A stretch of 64,000 nt of DNA from Morinoia aosen (GCA_030386875.1 CM059562.1:70988201-71052200); one strand, 5' to 3'; positions 33,401 to 47,806 are shown, counted from the first letter of the stretch. Notes: generated by a model not told the origin, from the letters alone. Made by a program: numbers and translations.

Positions 33401-35446
33401 GTTTTGTCTGTTCCTCAAAATTTTAGAACGCGTTAATTATTGATTGCAATCAATCAACTGCGCGTTTTAAAATTCTTAATTCACATTACATTGATTTTCT
33501 GTTTGATATTCCAAGTCTATAGAACGTGTGAAATCTCAGACGAGTTGGTCCTTACTCGAGTAGTGTGTGGTGGTGGTGCAGGTTGTGCGGCCATCAACCG
33601 TGTGACGGACAGAATGTATTGTTATGGTATCATTGCTCCACAGCTGCAGCCTGAGCCACTCATTGTTGGAAGTACCGCACTGGGAGCAGTAATAGCAAAT
33701 AGAATGATGATCTCTTCCGACTTAATTAAGCTTAGAGCACAAAGACTGTTATCTCCGCCACAACCATGCAAGCACTCCCTAACTCGGTAAACTACGTTCA
33801 GATTTTCATGTCCCTTCGTACCAGAAACGAAGAAGAACGTGGTCAGGCTCATGAGCATCGCCGTAAATGTTAGGGAATGGCACTGAATTATGAAATGTTC
33901 GATGTTTTACGAGCACATTTGCCACCGCCCACAACACTCGTGACGGACGAGCAGCAGTGTTTGCCTCGAGTTATGTGCCTCGAAGTCCACGGCAGCTCAC
34001 CTACTCTACTTCAGTAAGAAACTTAACCTTTAATTTATTATTATTAATCTAGCTTCGCGTAGCTAGCAACACCACATATCCGAGTTTTTGTCCTTCGCTT
34101 ATTAGTTTTACTTCATGAGCCTTTTTGATCAATTTTGGCTTTGTTCAGTGATCTGGACTGCTTAATTTCCACTGTGGATTTAATTTGAATTTTCAATGGC
34201 TTCAGAATTGCCTTTCAACTGTGGCTTGACAAAGAACTAGCGTCTCTTTAGCGGCAGCGCGAATGGTGTTTGTCCACTTAAAGTACAGACCCCATCTGTT
34301 GTAATGCATTCACTATACCTTTTTATGACAGGACCGCTTTTTGCTGCCAAGTTCTGCTTCTTGTTGATCTGTGATCGATGGGCCGTTAAATCCGATCTCG
34401 GAGCAATTGATTCATCGCTAGCTTGTGAGTCGGTGTACTGGATTTTTCTCGTTGATAACGAGTATGAATCCTAACCAGAAACGCCTGAATTCCTAGGTTT
34501 GAATGCATGTTACTTAAGTGAATGATTTTGCATCCTTTCAGAGTTTCTTTATCTGGGAATTTAATAAGAATTCAGATAAAGCTTGCGCACATTGTGTTTC
34601 GAGTATTTCAGAGCCTAAGCTGATTCGTAAGTGGTCTATTTTAACTAACTATATTTTTACAAAAATTCGAAGTCATAAGGTAAATCTTATTCATTAGTGG
34701 ACAATAAAAAAGTGCTCATGCGTTGATGAAACAAGAAAATGCTTTCATTTTGCTAAAATATGGATGTCATGTGGACACGCGCATGCGGTGTTTCAAGCAC
34801 TCAGAGAAAGGCTCAGAGCCTGTTTGGGCTCGCATAAAGCAGCCTTTACGCTCTGTCCTGCGCGCTGCTACGATAATGCACCCACGTGTGTGTGTGTTGC
34901 CAGCCCTGGTGGTGGTGCTGCTGCGTGAAGTTTTTATGTTGACACCGTCACAGCCTGTGCTTCCCTGATGATGCACGCAGGTGAAGAAATATTCTGTCGA
35001 CGGGAATGACGAGAGTATGAGCTTATTCATTTTTAATTTACTTTAAGATCGATTCTAAGGTTTTTGTCAACTTTATATTACACTAAAGAACGTTGACTGT
35101 TTGTGCGCTAGTCGTCCTTATTTTGTAATTTACATATATGCATACCCAGTTCACATGTTGGTGCATTACGCGTGTGCAACGAAAAATACCGGAGGCTTTC
35201 ATTAACGAGGTAGAAATAAAAATTGTAATTTTTTGATACGTTTTATGATTTAATTTATTTATCCCGGTATCCAAGTGCTTTGTAAGTCCTTACTTCTAGG
35301 ACAAAGTACGAGTCAGGTCGAGTGTTACGGTTGTTAAAGGCCAAAACAATGCTTTATTCAACAGTATGGGACGGTACGCCAAAAGAGACTAAAGCGTGGT
35401 GTTTTCTTGCAGGCTCGTCATCCAAAACAAAACTTTTCACCTGTTG
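33401..35446. other. Unannotated stretch
   Basis: A 116-codon + strand frame (33440-33790) starts with a hydrophobic segment, and frames on the - strand overlap it. No family is recognised and I do not call it. Confidence 0.4.
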
Positions 35447-35711
35447 TTAACCCTTTAAACCCCAGACGACTCATCGGTCCTATTTTGAAAATGCCCTGAA
35501 TGTATTGTAATATTTGTAAAATTTCTTCGCTAACCTCTTCTTTGAAGTTCGCTGCCTAGTGGCCGTTCCTTCTTCACTTTGTTGTGAGTGATTTATGATG
35601 TCCTGATGTGATTTATGAGTGAGCCTGATGTCCGTGTGAGTCGTATGGCAGTAGTTCTGGTAATGATAATATCGATTTGAATACAAAAAATACTGACGCT
35701 AAAGTTATTAA
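35447..35711. mobile_element. piggyBac-like MITE, family pB-2, copy 2
   Basis: 265 bp between intact TTAA sites (35447-35450 and 35708-35711). The left end TTAACCCTTTAAACCCCAG matches the copy at 5909. The right end on the other strand, TTAATAACTTTAGCGTCAG, is a diverged inverted copy. Interior blocks such as 'gttcgctgcctagtggccgttccttc' (in two pieces) align with 5909-6137. Non-coding and old. Confidence 0.6.
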
Positions 35712-37114
35712 TCCGGGTCAGGGTTTTGGAGACCACAGTACTTGATGTATATGCGTGCTCTGCGCGAGCATCTGTCAGTCGCGTGTCTGAATTTCAAAGA
35801 ACGCAGTGTGTTTGACGTTTCCAAAGCTAATTTCTGAAGTATGCGATCGTTTTTTTCATTTTTCGGTACAGTATCCCTCTCCTTTTCCAACCCGCATACA
35901 TACATGCACAAATTTTCCCGAACCTGGGCTTCCTTTGGATGCGCCAGCATGTCGAATTGAAGTGTTTCTCTAAAAGAGCAAAAGCCAGCGCATTTATTCG
36001 TTCGATCTTGGACCCTCCGCGGTGGCAGGCGATGCGCTGGCTGCGGTGCGGATATGAGGGGTGCGAGCCAGGAAGTGGACGAGTATATGAAGGGTAGATC
36101 GTTCTGCCCTGGAATTCGAGAGAGAGGGATACGCGGGGATATTCCCTGTTCTATCAACTATTTTGCAGGTTTCTGAAAAGAGAACGTGAAATGGCGTTTG
36201 TTGTTGGTATATTTACGTTAATACACCTAGTTAAGAGCGGTTTGTAACTTAATTGTGCGAGCATATCCTGTGCCACCCTTTTGGTGGGTGTTCTGTAGGT
36301 TAGCAATAAAAGTCAAACAAGAGATTGCTTGAGCTGTAGATTTTGAATCCGATTTGTTTTTCATTCCATTACTTGCAATCCTTCGAACTTCTTTCGAGGA
36401 AAATTCCTTTGAAAACTCTGCGTATGGTAATGTAATATCATCACAGTTCATCGCGCAGCAGATGCAGATTTGAGGGCTGACAGTCTTCGCCCCGCCGCAC
36501 GAAACACTGGTCCTCACGTCCTCAAGTCGTGCTGGCAAGTCGAGTTGATTCTCTGGTCATGGTTCCAGAATTTCGTGACATTTCGCAGATGGAAATGCCG
36601 CTGCGGCGCGGAGTTGCGTTCGCCCTCGTGCTGTGGCTCGTAGGCGAGGGTTACACGCCGTACTCATATGAGTGCGGATTAATTTGTAGCACTGAGAGCA
36701 CGTGAAAATATTTTCTTTCACGATCCTAACGGTGTCAATATCACGTAGTTTTTTCAGGCGTTATCAGTCGCATAGTTCAGCAGTTGAAGATGCTTCTATA
36801 AAAGACTCGTAATGCATGCATAAATGCAGTAAGTCACTCGTCATCAAGAATTTGTTTGATTTAGTTTGACTGCACAAATAAATTATTTTGCACACCTCCT
36901 GTTTGCATGGTTCTCTCTTAAGAATAGCAGGATACTAGATAAAACTATTTTGAAGATTTTTGTGAGAGTAACACGGATGTGGCGCGATTTTGCTATTGCA
37001 GTCCATTAGTGTACGTTATTTCTTGGAATGGCGTGAGTTCACTTTACGTTATGAGCGGAGTTAGCTGGCATGTCCTTTGCAAAAAATATTTTTTTTACAG
37101 CTTTAAAAAAATAC
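35712..37114. other. Unannotated stretch
   Basis: A - strand frame of 149 codons spans 35708-36157 and runs into the end of the piggyBac-like element. GC is higher at about 36000-36120 and 36480-36680. I recognise no protein family. Confidence 0.4.
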
Positions 37115-37436
37115 ATAGATGCTTTCCCTACGGGAATTATCAGTCTAAGGGAAAAATGTGAGGTTCCGAGCAGCTGGAAGACAGGTAGGCATTATTTTGA
37201 ACTATTTCAAGGTTTTTATTTCGTTACGAACTCAATTTTTTCAATTCACTGCTGTTTTAGTTTAGTTTAGTAGTTAGGAGTTTTATCTTGCTCCGTAAAT
37301 TTATTTCAATTTTTCCTCTTTATACACTAGGTGTGGGGATACGCCCTTAAATTCTATGTCAAATGGAGCTGTCCTCCTTCTTCTCTTATGAACATCTGGC
37401 TGTGGTTAAGGAGACCTACCTAACTTAGATCTAACC
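37115..37436 (+). repeat. SINE-A copy, decayed
   Basis: From 'ccctacgggaattatcag' in the head to 'ggagacctacctaacttagatctaacc' at the tail, with an altered middle ('tttagtttagtttagtagttagg'). Another SINE-A copy follows directly. Confidence 0.75.
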
Positions 37437-37455
37437 TTTCCTTTTGCGGCAGCAT

Positions 37456-38030
<575 letters not shown>

Positions 38031-38043
38031 TTTGCGGCAGCAT

Positions 38044-39249
38044 GTCGCCAGTGCGTCACTGTGCCAAACTTGCTCTGACCATAAGCTTTGGCCCCACATT
38101 GTGCTCCACATTCCTATAAACATCGACTATAGTTTGTCCCTAGCGCTGGCGCTCTTTTTCTGGGTTGCATTTGTCTTTTTTTTCCGGTATCATCTGCAGA
38201 TCTCGATATGGCCCTTGATGCCTGTTACGGTAATTCATTCTTAGCATGCAGCACCCTCTGGGTCAGGAGCTTGCCGTGCAATGGTGTCTTGTGCTTTTCT
38301 CTGAACAGCATGACGATGACAAAATATATAACTTTCTGCAATGATGTGGCTGGACGTATACGTATAACGACAGGCCGACATTTGAACAAAAACGGCAGAA
38401 TTTTTCTCCAGCTTTTCCAGAAATGATAAATGAAAAGGCATTAAATCGTAAAAAAAAATCCTCACGGGAATTGCTGGTCTATAGCATTTGAACGACATAA
38501 CACTTTGTGTTGTGTTCTTACAAGTGTAGTCTTCAGTTTGTAGCACGAAGTGTCGTGTTCATTAGCGATCGAGAGTGAACCAGTTCGGGTGTTCCTCGGC
38601 GTGGCTCCAGCCAGCTGAGCGGTACGCGTCGAAAAAGAGCAGTCCCTCGTGAACCGAACAATGGCGCATTTGCTCGCTCCGCGTACTTTTATTAATGTAT
38701 CGAATTCCGATTCTGCGATACAGGTATAAAGCTGCAGTCTGCGTCGGAAAAAATTATGTTGTTTACTAATATAATGATCACGTACTCTGATTAATTGGAA
38801 ATTTCTAATTTTGTTCGTGTCTCCGATTGAATGAGTCTCGTGCCCTCCAAATGTCACCGAATACTTAAGCGCTGCTTTCATTCGCTGTGCGTTGGGTGTA
38901 AATTTTCCTCTCCTAATTAGGCTAGAGATGAAGGAATGTTGCATTTCTTTATTATTGAATCACATTCCATCGGTGATTTTGGTGTCAAAATCAGTGAGTT
39001 CAATAATACGTGTTCGATAATTAGTGTAGAAATGGTTAGGTTTAGAACGTGCTCCTTTCTTAATAACAACCTGAGCGTTCTGAAGAGCGAGACGAATTGG
39101 TTTTTGAAAGTCTTGTCTTGATCGCATTTCGATAATAATCTTGTATCTCTGGTGAGTTAAAATGCAATGGGCTAGAACTATTCCGCTTATTAGGAAACGT
39201 TATTTCAGGATAAATTGAAAATAAGAAGCCTGATTTTGCTATTGATTAC
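38044..39249. other. Unannotated stretch
   Basis: A - strand frame of 160 codons lies at 38462-38944, the longest non-repeat frame but one in the window. Its composition is unremarkable and no family is recognised. Confidence 0.4.
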
Positions 39250-39380
39250 CCAGGGTAGAATGTGAGGTCCCGAGCTGAGAGTTAGGAAGGTCTTTTTTTT
39301 GTTGCAATAAAATACATTTTTTCTTTTGTTGAGGACTATCTTTTTTCAGTTCATTGCTGGGCTGATTTTTTCGTCAATTC
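39250..39380 (+). repeat. SINE-A fragment, internal part
   Basis: It matches 'gtgaggtcccgagctgagag', 'ttgttgcaataaaatac' and 'cttttttcagttcattgctg' of the family. Head and 3' half are absent. Confidence 0.75.
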
Positions 39381-41014
39381 TCTAAGGACGCTTGCTGCTA
39401 GTGTCTTCATTACTCTACTATTGTCCCTCGACTTGGTACCGGGCATTACATGAATTATTTCAGTTGTAGCTAACTTGGAACTATCGCACTGCAATGGTAT
39501 TGAACTCACTTTTGCTTGTTCTCAAATGGGTGTGCATATACTTGCTGAGTGACATCTGGATGGAATATAAAATGCGAGGGAAATCAGAACTTCTTCATTT
39601 ATGCAAATATTTTAAGTCTTCCTAAGCGAGCGTACTTTTTAAAGGAACGTATTCATCTCTGTAAACTACTACACTGACGTCCATGTCGCAAAACGTCATG
39701 GTCTGTTTGCGAGGATCTGATTTTTACGCTGTACTGCGTGATTTTCTAGACGTTTTTTCCATCATTATTCAACATACGAACGAAAGCAGAGTTAGCATTC
39801 ACAAGCGCCTTTCGAGTCTTAGAATAAGAGCCTATCTGTCTGAGCAGATAGCATAAATTTCAGTTAGTTTTCGTGGGCAGTTATTTGACACTTGGCTTGG
39901 TGAAAGATTTATCTGAGAGCAAATGTCTTGGCTGGAGTAATACTTGGGCAATTTCATATGGACTCACGGCGTGTAAACTCACGCCGTTAAAAATATTTCA
40001 TGGCTGGAGTCGAAAATTTTTGGCACCTTCACAACTTCACTGGAATGCATTATTCAATTTGTGATTTGGCAACTGCAGAAGAGCGTTGACATGGGGAATG
40101 CTGGAGCACAGCAAAATTTCGTTCTCGTGAAGAATATTGTGTCCTGACAACTTAAATTTATGCCTAAAGCTCTGCATCACTGTTCACAGAACGGTGTTTC
40201 GAACGGACATTCTGTAAAACCAGATCAGAGTTCGTTCGCGATTTAAGATTTGAGCTTGTCGAGTGCTGCTTTCTTATCTTAATATCACTGCAACAGTATG
40301 ACTTTGTTGAGAAGCTTTTGTATCTGCGTGTTTTGATATTTAATATTTTTCGAGCGGAGACAACCCTGAATAGAAAATATTCTGCTCGTTTCCTAGCCGC
40401 AGCTCTGCTCCAGCCTGGACTGTCATCGAATTGACATCTTGTACGTAACTGGTGAGCTGCTCACATCGAAACGAATTGTGTAACGACTCATCCTCAGCAT
40501 GGCATGTTAGTGATGTGAACGCGAATTATTTTCGAGGTTTCAGCTCATACTGTTATTATATCAACTTTGGCTGAAATAAATTCTAATTTAGTCAAAATTT
40601 AAAGCCTAAACATACGTGAGTTCTATGTCGAGACAAGGATGCGGGTTAGACGAGCGATGGCTACCATGTTTCAAACGTTTTATTGACCCTGTTACTGGTC
40701 TAGTTTTTCACATTACAATTGCAGTTATCTGATGGACGAATTTCTTTAGAGTGGTCGTCGTACGTTTTTGGAGCGCTTTTTGGTATTCGAGTCGAGTGAG
40801 GGTGCCTGAAATATGACCTAATAACCGAGCGAAACGTCAGGTTTTTGTACATGTAAATTTTTATATACATACGTATGTATAGTTGTCAGTTTCTGAAGGC
40901 TCCATTTGACACTTGAATTGTTATCACTGCATTAGCTCAATAACTTTCCCCTACATTGCTCAATTTCATCTTCTTTTCGATCGAGTGTTGCTAGGGAACG
41001 TTAGCATAGTTCTT
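39381..41014. other. Unannotated stretch
   Basis: Nothing recognised. Confidence 0.5.
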
Positions 41015-41244
41015 TTAACACGTTGACTGCGACACGACCCACCGGTGGGTCGTGCTTAGGTTTTTCCTGCTGCGAAACGACCCATCGATGGGTCGTTTTG
41101 AAAAATTCTAACAACCTTTCTAAATTAGTGGTATTTAACAGGCCCAGTTAATGTTTGATATTTACAAATTTGCTTATCACTTTTGACTTTAAATTCAAGT
41201 TGAATATTGAACTTCGGTTTAACCCATCGCAACTAACGTGTTAA
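41015..41244. mobile_element. piggyBac-like MITE, family pB-1, intact ends
   Basis: 230 bp between TTAA sites (41015-41018 and 41241-41244). Left end TTAACACGTTGACTGCGA; right end on the other strand TTAACACGTTAGTTGCGA (15 of 18 match). Perfect palindromes of 20 bp (41034-41053) and 24 bp (41075-41098) are both kept, as in the copy at 27468. Non-coding. Confidence 0.88.
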
Positions 41245-41643
41245 ATGTTGTCAGAATTTATCGTTTGTAAGTATTGAACTGGGTATCAATTTATAAGCTC
41301 ATTATTTCTTATGGAGAGTAGTCTAACATTTTCTGAAGTCGATGTTACCCCACATTTTTATATCGTTTGAATGCAATCAATTCCATGATTTCTCGGATAT
41401 GAGCAAAAAGATCTAGGATTGTTAGATAGGCTTGACTTCCCATTTTCAAAAGACCATTGAAAATTTGGGCTCATTTGATATTGGGGCTCATTTGATATTA
41501 AAATTTTATAAATACCTAGCATAAGAGCTGTCAGGTCCATTAAATTTCAAATTACTTCATCGCTGAGATTAGGCTTATTTAAAGAGCCCCATTTCATAGT
41601 TCTCAACATTATGTGGAATAACTTCTACACTTGACGAATAAAA
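41245..41643. other. Unannotated stretch
   Basis: Nothing recognised; a short direct repeat of 'ggctcatttgatatt' lies at about 41468-41501. Confidence 0.45.
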
Positions 41644-41750
41644 CGTGTTCTCTTAATTACAAACTGAATTGTGCCTTCCTCCTTCACTTCATTGGAACAC
41701 TTTTTTCGGGATTGGAGAAGTTAAAGCTAACTTAAAATCTAATCTACCCA
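41644..41750 (+). repeat. SINE-A 3' fragment
   Basis: Matches the last about 105 bp of the family: 'gttctcttaattacaaactg', 'gtgccttcctccttcac', 'ggagaagttaaagctaac' and tail AAAATCTAATCTA. 5'-truncated. Confidence 0.75.
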
Positions 41751-44700
41751 TACAGTTTGTAACTTATTTCAGTATTCAAAACGGAGCTTCGATATCAGTA
41801 GTGAGTAATTTAACTGCACAACACAACCACGCCAAGATTACAACTAGAAATTGGTTGCCCTCATGACAGAGTTGAAGATTCTCGTAAGCAAATAGGATAA
41901 AAAGATTCTCGTATTGCGATAGCCCTTTATTCTTCAGTCTTCTTCAAAGTTGTTCGTATTGTGCCGAAAGTTTGTTTCCTCCTGAGAAACGAGATCCGGT
42001 ATGTTTATGAGATGGATATATTGATGAAGTGCAATTTTGTAACATCACCTGTATCTTACGGTTGTCATAGTGGTCAAATATTGGCGCCATATTGGCTCAA
42101 AAACAAACAAGTGTAAACAGAACATAGCCGTGGGCTGCGCTAAGTAAATAGTTCATTTCATCCTACCAAACCTGGTTTTATATGACAACTCGTGCATGAA
42201 ACAGATTTTTACGCAATGTACTTCTATTTTCTCAATATAAGATCGTCTAATGTGATTGGAGTTTCGTAGCTCTACAAATTGAACACTTTGAACTTTATTC
42301 TGACAATAATTTCAACTCTAACAACCGATATGATTGAAAAACATCTAAATCAAGTGTAAGGGTTCGTTCTGCTGTAATGCCATACTTTCTTAAACATAAG
42401 GTAATTAAAAATATTCTTTTGTTACTTGGCTGTGTTTTCATCAACGCTAAAGCATTTGAAAACACTCTGACTGCGGCAGCTAATTATTAAGTTCAACATC
42501 AAACACAAATTTAAAGTCTATTGTGGTAAGCTATTTGGAAAATACCAAGCATGAACTGGATTATGTCTTCATTTAGCTCTGATTAAATATCTATAAAAAT
42601 TGAGTTTGCGACTACTGGTCGGTCAGCAACATTTTAAAATTATCTCCGTGTACCACCGGTGGCGCACGTCGCAGTCTAAGTGTAAATATACGTTGAATGC
42701 TAATAACCATTGAGTATTTATCAGTGATTAAGAAATAATAAAAATGTATCCTAATTGGGGAAGAACATCAAACCGCTGCATTTCTAAATAGGTCACTACA
42801 CGGTCTGGCATTGCGTGATTATATTGCTGCAATGTGGAGGGCCGGTTGAGGGACTGGCCAATTATCTATTGACGCTTCGTCTCCTCAGACTCTGCTGCTC
42901 TGATTACCCAAAGAGACGAACGCCCATACCAGAGGCCAGGAGACAAACACAATATTCATGCAAGAACGCAGAGTGTACTCATATGCATAGTCTAGTGTCG
43001 TGACTATGCTAAACTCACACTCGCAGTTGGTGAGGAAGTGTAGGCAATAGATATAACGCTCTCTCTACAACACGATTCATGAAGGTTTGTTGAATCTTGT
43101 CCCAACTGTGACCTTGCTCTCTCTGTTAACTGAATTATGAGTATTTCCTATCTGAGCTTCAATTCTAGAATTCCTTCGTTGGGATGCTTGGCATGAAAGT
43201 GGTACTTACTAAGTTATGGATTACACAGCGTTTTTGTGACCCTCATCCTTTAAGCTTCACAATATATAAACTGAAAATGTCAGTGCCATCGTTACATAGA
43301 CTGTCTAGATAATTTGAGCAACAAACCACCAGTGGAAGCACCATCTCTTTCATAATTGTTAACTTGAGCCTCATACACATGTAGCGTTCTTCATAGCTGC
43401 TTTGTAAGTGATTATTGACTGTGTTAGCGTCCAATTGGACAACAAAGAGTAAATTTTGTTCGGAGGAATTTGTGCTTAATTTCGCTATTGCGTGATCTCC
43501 TGCAATGGTGCTGCGAGAAAATATTTGCCAGCCGCTCACCGCACAGTAACGTGCCTGCGAGCTCACCAAGTTGCGCAACAGGAAATCGAAGCCTCAACCG
43601 ATTCTCATTCATGGTTATGAGTACAAATGACGGAAGTTGAGTCACTAAGTAGTATTGTGGATGCATATTTTTATTACTTTGGTGACGTTTTTGACTTTAG
43701 AAGTTAGCGCAATAACCCGGCCGCATCCACGTAAATTTCCCAAGTGAAATAAGAGATTTCATCCCCCCCTTGAAAATGAGTAGATGAACCTCAACTTTTG
43801 ACTAAACATAGCAAACAGCACATACTCGTATAAGGGGATTACCAGTCTGGTACAGTAAATCACGTATTGCTTCTTTTTTCTCAGATAGTTTGAACTGAAA
43901 TGTTAGGTGAAGCTCAATCAATCGAAGACTAGAAATGTTATGGATCAACATGCTAAGTCTACCGAAAGTCAGTATAAGTAAAACGCTCCATTTTCAGTCT
44001 TTTAAGACGTTAGCGCGTCTTTATTTTGCCCTACAAACATCCCTGCTTGTTTCTGAATAGTTCTGTTATAGATTTATTAAATATTCATTCTATCACGTTC
44101 AGGCATCCAGTAATGATAGTAACCATACTGAAACGAAAACAAAACTCCCGGAAATGAAAAAGCTATCATTTGATTACCTCTGGATGTACTGCATGATGTG
44201 CAACGGGAAATAAGTATTTTTGTTGTAACTCACGATCTGTATTGCTTAATAAATGGTTTCCCTCCCTCATCGCACGTGCCCTTTCCAGACTGAACATTAC
44301 GAATTATATTTTTTCATTTCTAATAATTCGGTATAAGAATCTTTTTGAGCGTTGAGGCAGGAAATGATTCTGGTAAAGAAAGAAATTATCTGCTGTCTAA
44401 ACATTACTCAGATTAGCGTTCTCATCCGTCATCTCAATTGATTCTACTGAAGAAATGACCTATCACTTGTGGGTAGACTGTAATTACGTACGGCTCCGTA
44501 GGTTGGGCACGCAGACCCTTTCGTGCTGCTCCAGTGGGTATCGATTGCTATGCACCATTTGCTTACTCTACTATTCCGGGAATACGCCTGGCTAACTCAC
44601 AGTCACCGCAGCCATTGATCAGGAGATATGCCAGGCATTTCTCTAGAGCAGAGCTACCTTTGCTTACTTTAGTCGCTCGTGGTGTGACACCGCTCTAGTC

Positions 44701-47161
44701 ACCGTCGTTGTCATAAAGGAAGAACACATGCCATGAAAGGAAAGCTGTTCTTGATGATGATTACTACAGCAACAGCAGCAGCAATAATTCTTCGAAACTT
44801 TCAGCGTTCGGAGACTGGAAGGTCTTCTTCTGTAAATATCGGGTGAATTGATTTATGTCAAGCATGTCATTAGCTTACTTTATTCCCATAAATTAGCTGT
44901 TTTAAGGAGAAGAGACTCAAATCTAGCCATTTGTCAAATCAGCTTTTCTTAGCAACGAATGTACCGACGTGTGTGAACGTTAATGGATCACGAAGCTGGC
45001 CACCAGCCATAGGCTCCCTTTCTCGAATAAAGTAAAAAGAAGTGTCCTGATGTACTGCTCTCATGTAACTTTTTGCATCCGCTACCGTTTGCCAAACTTT
45101 TCGAATTCGTTCGAGTGACAACAACGTACAGTGATGTGTATACTCCTCAACCAAGTGTCTCGTCCCATTTTTTATAGAGCGCAGAACTTTCCTAAAGCGA
45201 TTACATTTGATATTTAGGGTTAGCAGAATGCATTTTTTGTTCTAATTTCCTGATCTAAGACAGCTTCAGAATTCACAATATTATTGCACGTTTAGGTTTT
45301 TACTCAATAAAATGGTTAGCTTTAAAATATGATCTCAAACTTATACTATTTTGTGCCAATGTTTTCGCACCAGAAGATACTACAATCTCTTACCAGTGTC
45401 TTCTCCGGTGCTTATCTCTTTTAATGCAATCAAGACATGGACTGGTGATAGATTACGTAATAGCGGTCATCTTTCTCCGATCTACGTTACCTTGATGAGC
45501 AAATTGGTGTACCTGCTTAGAATTATACATGTAATATTATCAATGGAGACCTGCTTATTGGGCCATCTTCATCGCAGCAATTGTTGCTTCAAAAACAGAT
45601 CGATGGTTGTCCATGAATGAGTTCTGATTCTTACATATTTCGTGCTGTATTTTTACTCTTTGATATGGTATTGAAGATATTTCATAATGTGTTACCATGT
45701 GTTCAATTAGCACTGAGAAATGAGCTTGGTTGGGATCCGTGTCTCGAGCTGCATGTATGAGTTGTTGCTATGTGATCATTCAAGTCGATCTTTTATTCGA
45801 GAAAAATGTGGAAGACTTTTTTGGACTCTCAAATACTCTTCACCAAGTAGGCGTATAACCGTTTTCATTCATGGACGACAGCTTCGGAGGTATTTCCTAT
45901 TTGTTCACCCTTATTTTAAATGAACTGTTCCCTTACGTCGCAGTCAGTGCCCTTTGAACTTCTCATTGCTTTCACTAACTCTGGACCGCAGTGGAATTGT
46001 TCTGTGAGAACCCAGACGGCACATAGCATAATGTAATATGGGCGGCTCATTTGTCACATATATTAAAACGGGTTTGTTTGAGTCTACTTTACCTGTCACC
46101 ATGCCGAGTGCCACGAAAGAAAATGTCAAAAAGAGTACATCAAAGGACACTCAATGCGTCCAATAGATCCAATTGACGATACCTGCGCCGTAGAGATTTT
46201 TGCTGCGAATTTGCGCTCTGCGGGCTTCTCTGTTTTAATCACTCCCTCTCCAACTGAGGTCTCGTTAGAATCCTCGACATTTGCCGTTCTTCGTCATTAA
46301 TGGTACTTAGTACCCTCTCACTTTTTTATTCAGTTTTTATGAGCTTACTTTCGTACTAATTTTCTAAATTTTGAATTTTACTAATTATTTATTTCAGGTC
46401 CTACCTTAAAATTTTATAATGAAGTGAAATTTTAATAAATGCATCTAAGCATTTCTGCAGTGTACAGATCAAGATGCACTCCGCCATGAGTTTTGAATAT
46501 GCGCATACCTCGCAGGGACATGAGCTTGAATCCACTTACCTGAGTGATCTATAAAATCTACTTGCCACTTCTTGAATGTTTTACGCCCTAAATCATAAGA
46601 ACACACATCCGTGGAACCGCCGTTTTCGTAGGCTAGAAGTACGATAAAGGGCCCGTACATGAGGGTAGGTAATTGTGTGTTACGCCTTCTCAACTGCTAC
46701 TCTGATGCCTGTGTGTGATAAGCGTCATGAGGCACGGGACTTGGGTATAGCCTGAGACTCCATGGGCTGCTCAGCTCTTTTGGGCATCATGTTCTATCTG
46801 CAGTAGTCCAGGATCTTGATAAAAACTCGTATATTGTTTTGTTAAGATATCTGCTTTAGGATATTTGTTGAACTGGGATGACGTTAGAGCTTAATTTTAC
46901 TCCATACATTCTCTCCAGAAGTACTGTAAACTTATTTACTTCATTGCGAAAGTTTTAACTTGTAATCTTTTCAAAGCCGGTATTGGCTTGCAGTTGCGCT
47001 GGGAAATCTACGACACATCAGACACAGAGATATTTTCTGCAACTATCAATATCGCTGCTCCACAATTATAAGAGTTGGCAATCTAAGACAGAATACTTCG
47101 TGTGGTCCTCGAAAACTTGAGTTCTCTGATGACTACGGGAGAATATCGTCAGTCCAGGGAA
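41751..47161. other. Unannotated stretch, about 5.4 kb
   Basis: The longest stretch without any recognised element. Open frames do not exceed 111 codons (43243-43578, - strand) and match nothing I know. Confidence 0.45.
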
Positions 47162-47806
47162 CCCCTCAAGGGGATACTATTATTTTATTTCAAGGAAAAG
47201 CGTGAGGTCCCGAGCTGAGAGTTAGGTAGGCCTTGTTATTGATGATACAAAATAAGATTTTTGTTTTGTTAATGGCCATGTTTTTTCAGCACACCTGTCC
47301 TGTTTTTCAGCACCTCTGACTTTCTTATTAAACTTTTATCTTCCTTCGTAGTTTCGTTTTTAACCTACTGTTTCTATGCACGAGCCCCTAAGGGGGATAC
47401 AATGATTGTATCTATGTGAACTAGCGCTCCCAGGGGGACAAAGTGAGGGCCCGAGCTGAGAGTTAGGTAGGCCTTCCTTTTTGTTGAAATAAAATGTTTC
47501 TTTTACAACTTACTGTTTCTATGCCTTTCTGCGTAGATTCCGCGTAGATTCCGCGTTTCCTTAACTCCATACTAAATGGTTCCTTCCTCCTTCCTCTCTT
47601 TGGATCGCATTTGTTGCTGGGTAGGGAAGCTAAAACTAACGACTAATCTAATCTAATCTTCCATGCACGAATGGTCTTGGGTGAGAACACACCTGGTGCA
47701 TATGTTCGTGTTCCCTCAACTTTTTACTAAATGGTACCTTCACCCTTCCTCTCTTTGAAACGCCTTTATTGCGGTTGAGAAGGTTTAAATTAACCTATCT
47801 AATCAA
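47162..47806 (+). repeat. SINE-A copy interrupted by a second SINE-A
   Basis: The outer copy runs 47162-47383, is interrupted, and resumes at 47671-47806 ('atggtcttgggtgagaacac' to 'aaattaacctatctaatc'). Head CCCCTCAAGGGGATAC. The break point lies in the linker 'ctatgcacgag', where ATGCACGA is duplicated by the inserted copy. Confidence 0.85.
47385..47662 (+). repeat. SINE-A copy nested in another SINE-A
   Basis: Head CCCCTAAGGGGGATAC to tail ACTAATCTAATCTAATC. The duplication ATGCACGA stands at 47376-47383 and 47663-47670. This copy lacks about 140 bp of the middle (from 'gaaataaaatgtttc' straight to 'acttactgtttc'). A small 'gtagattccgc' duplication is present. Its 3' block is that of the short-linker subfamily, like 24629. 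Confidence 0.9.

Noticed and set aside
35708-36157. 149-codon - strand frame
   Set aside because: It runs into the end of a piggyBac-like MITE and matches nothing known to me.
38462-38944. 160-codon - strand frame
   Set aside because: No recognisable domain, ordinary composition, and overlapped by other frames; chance cannot be excluded.
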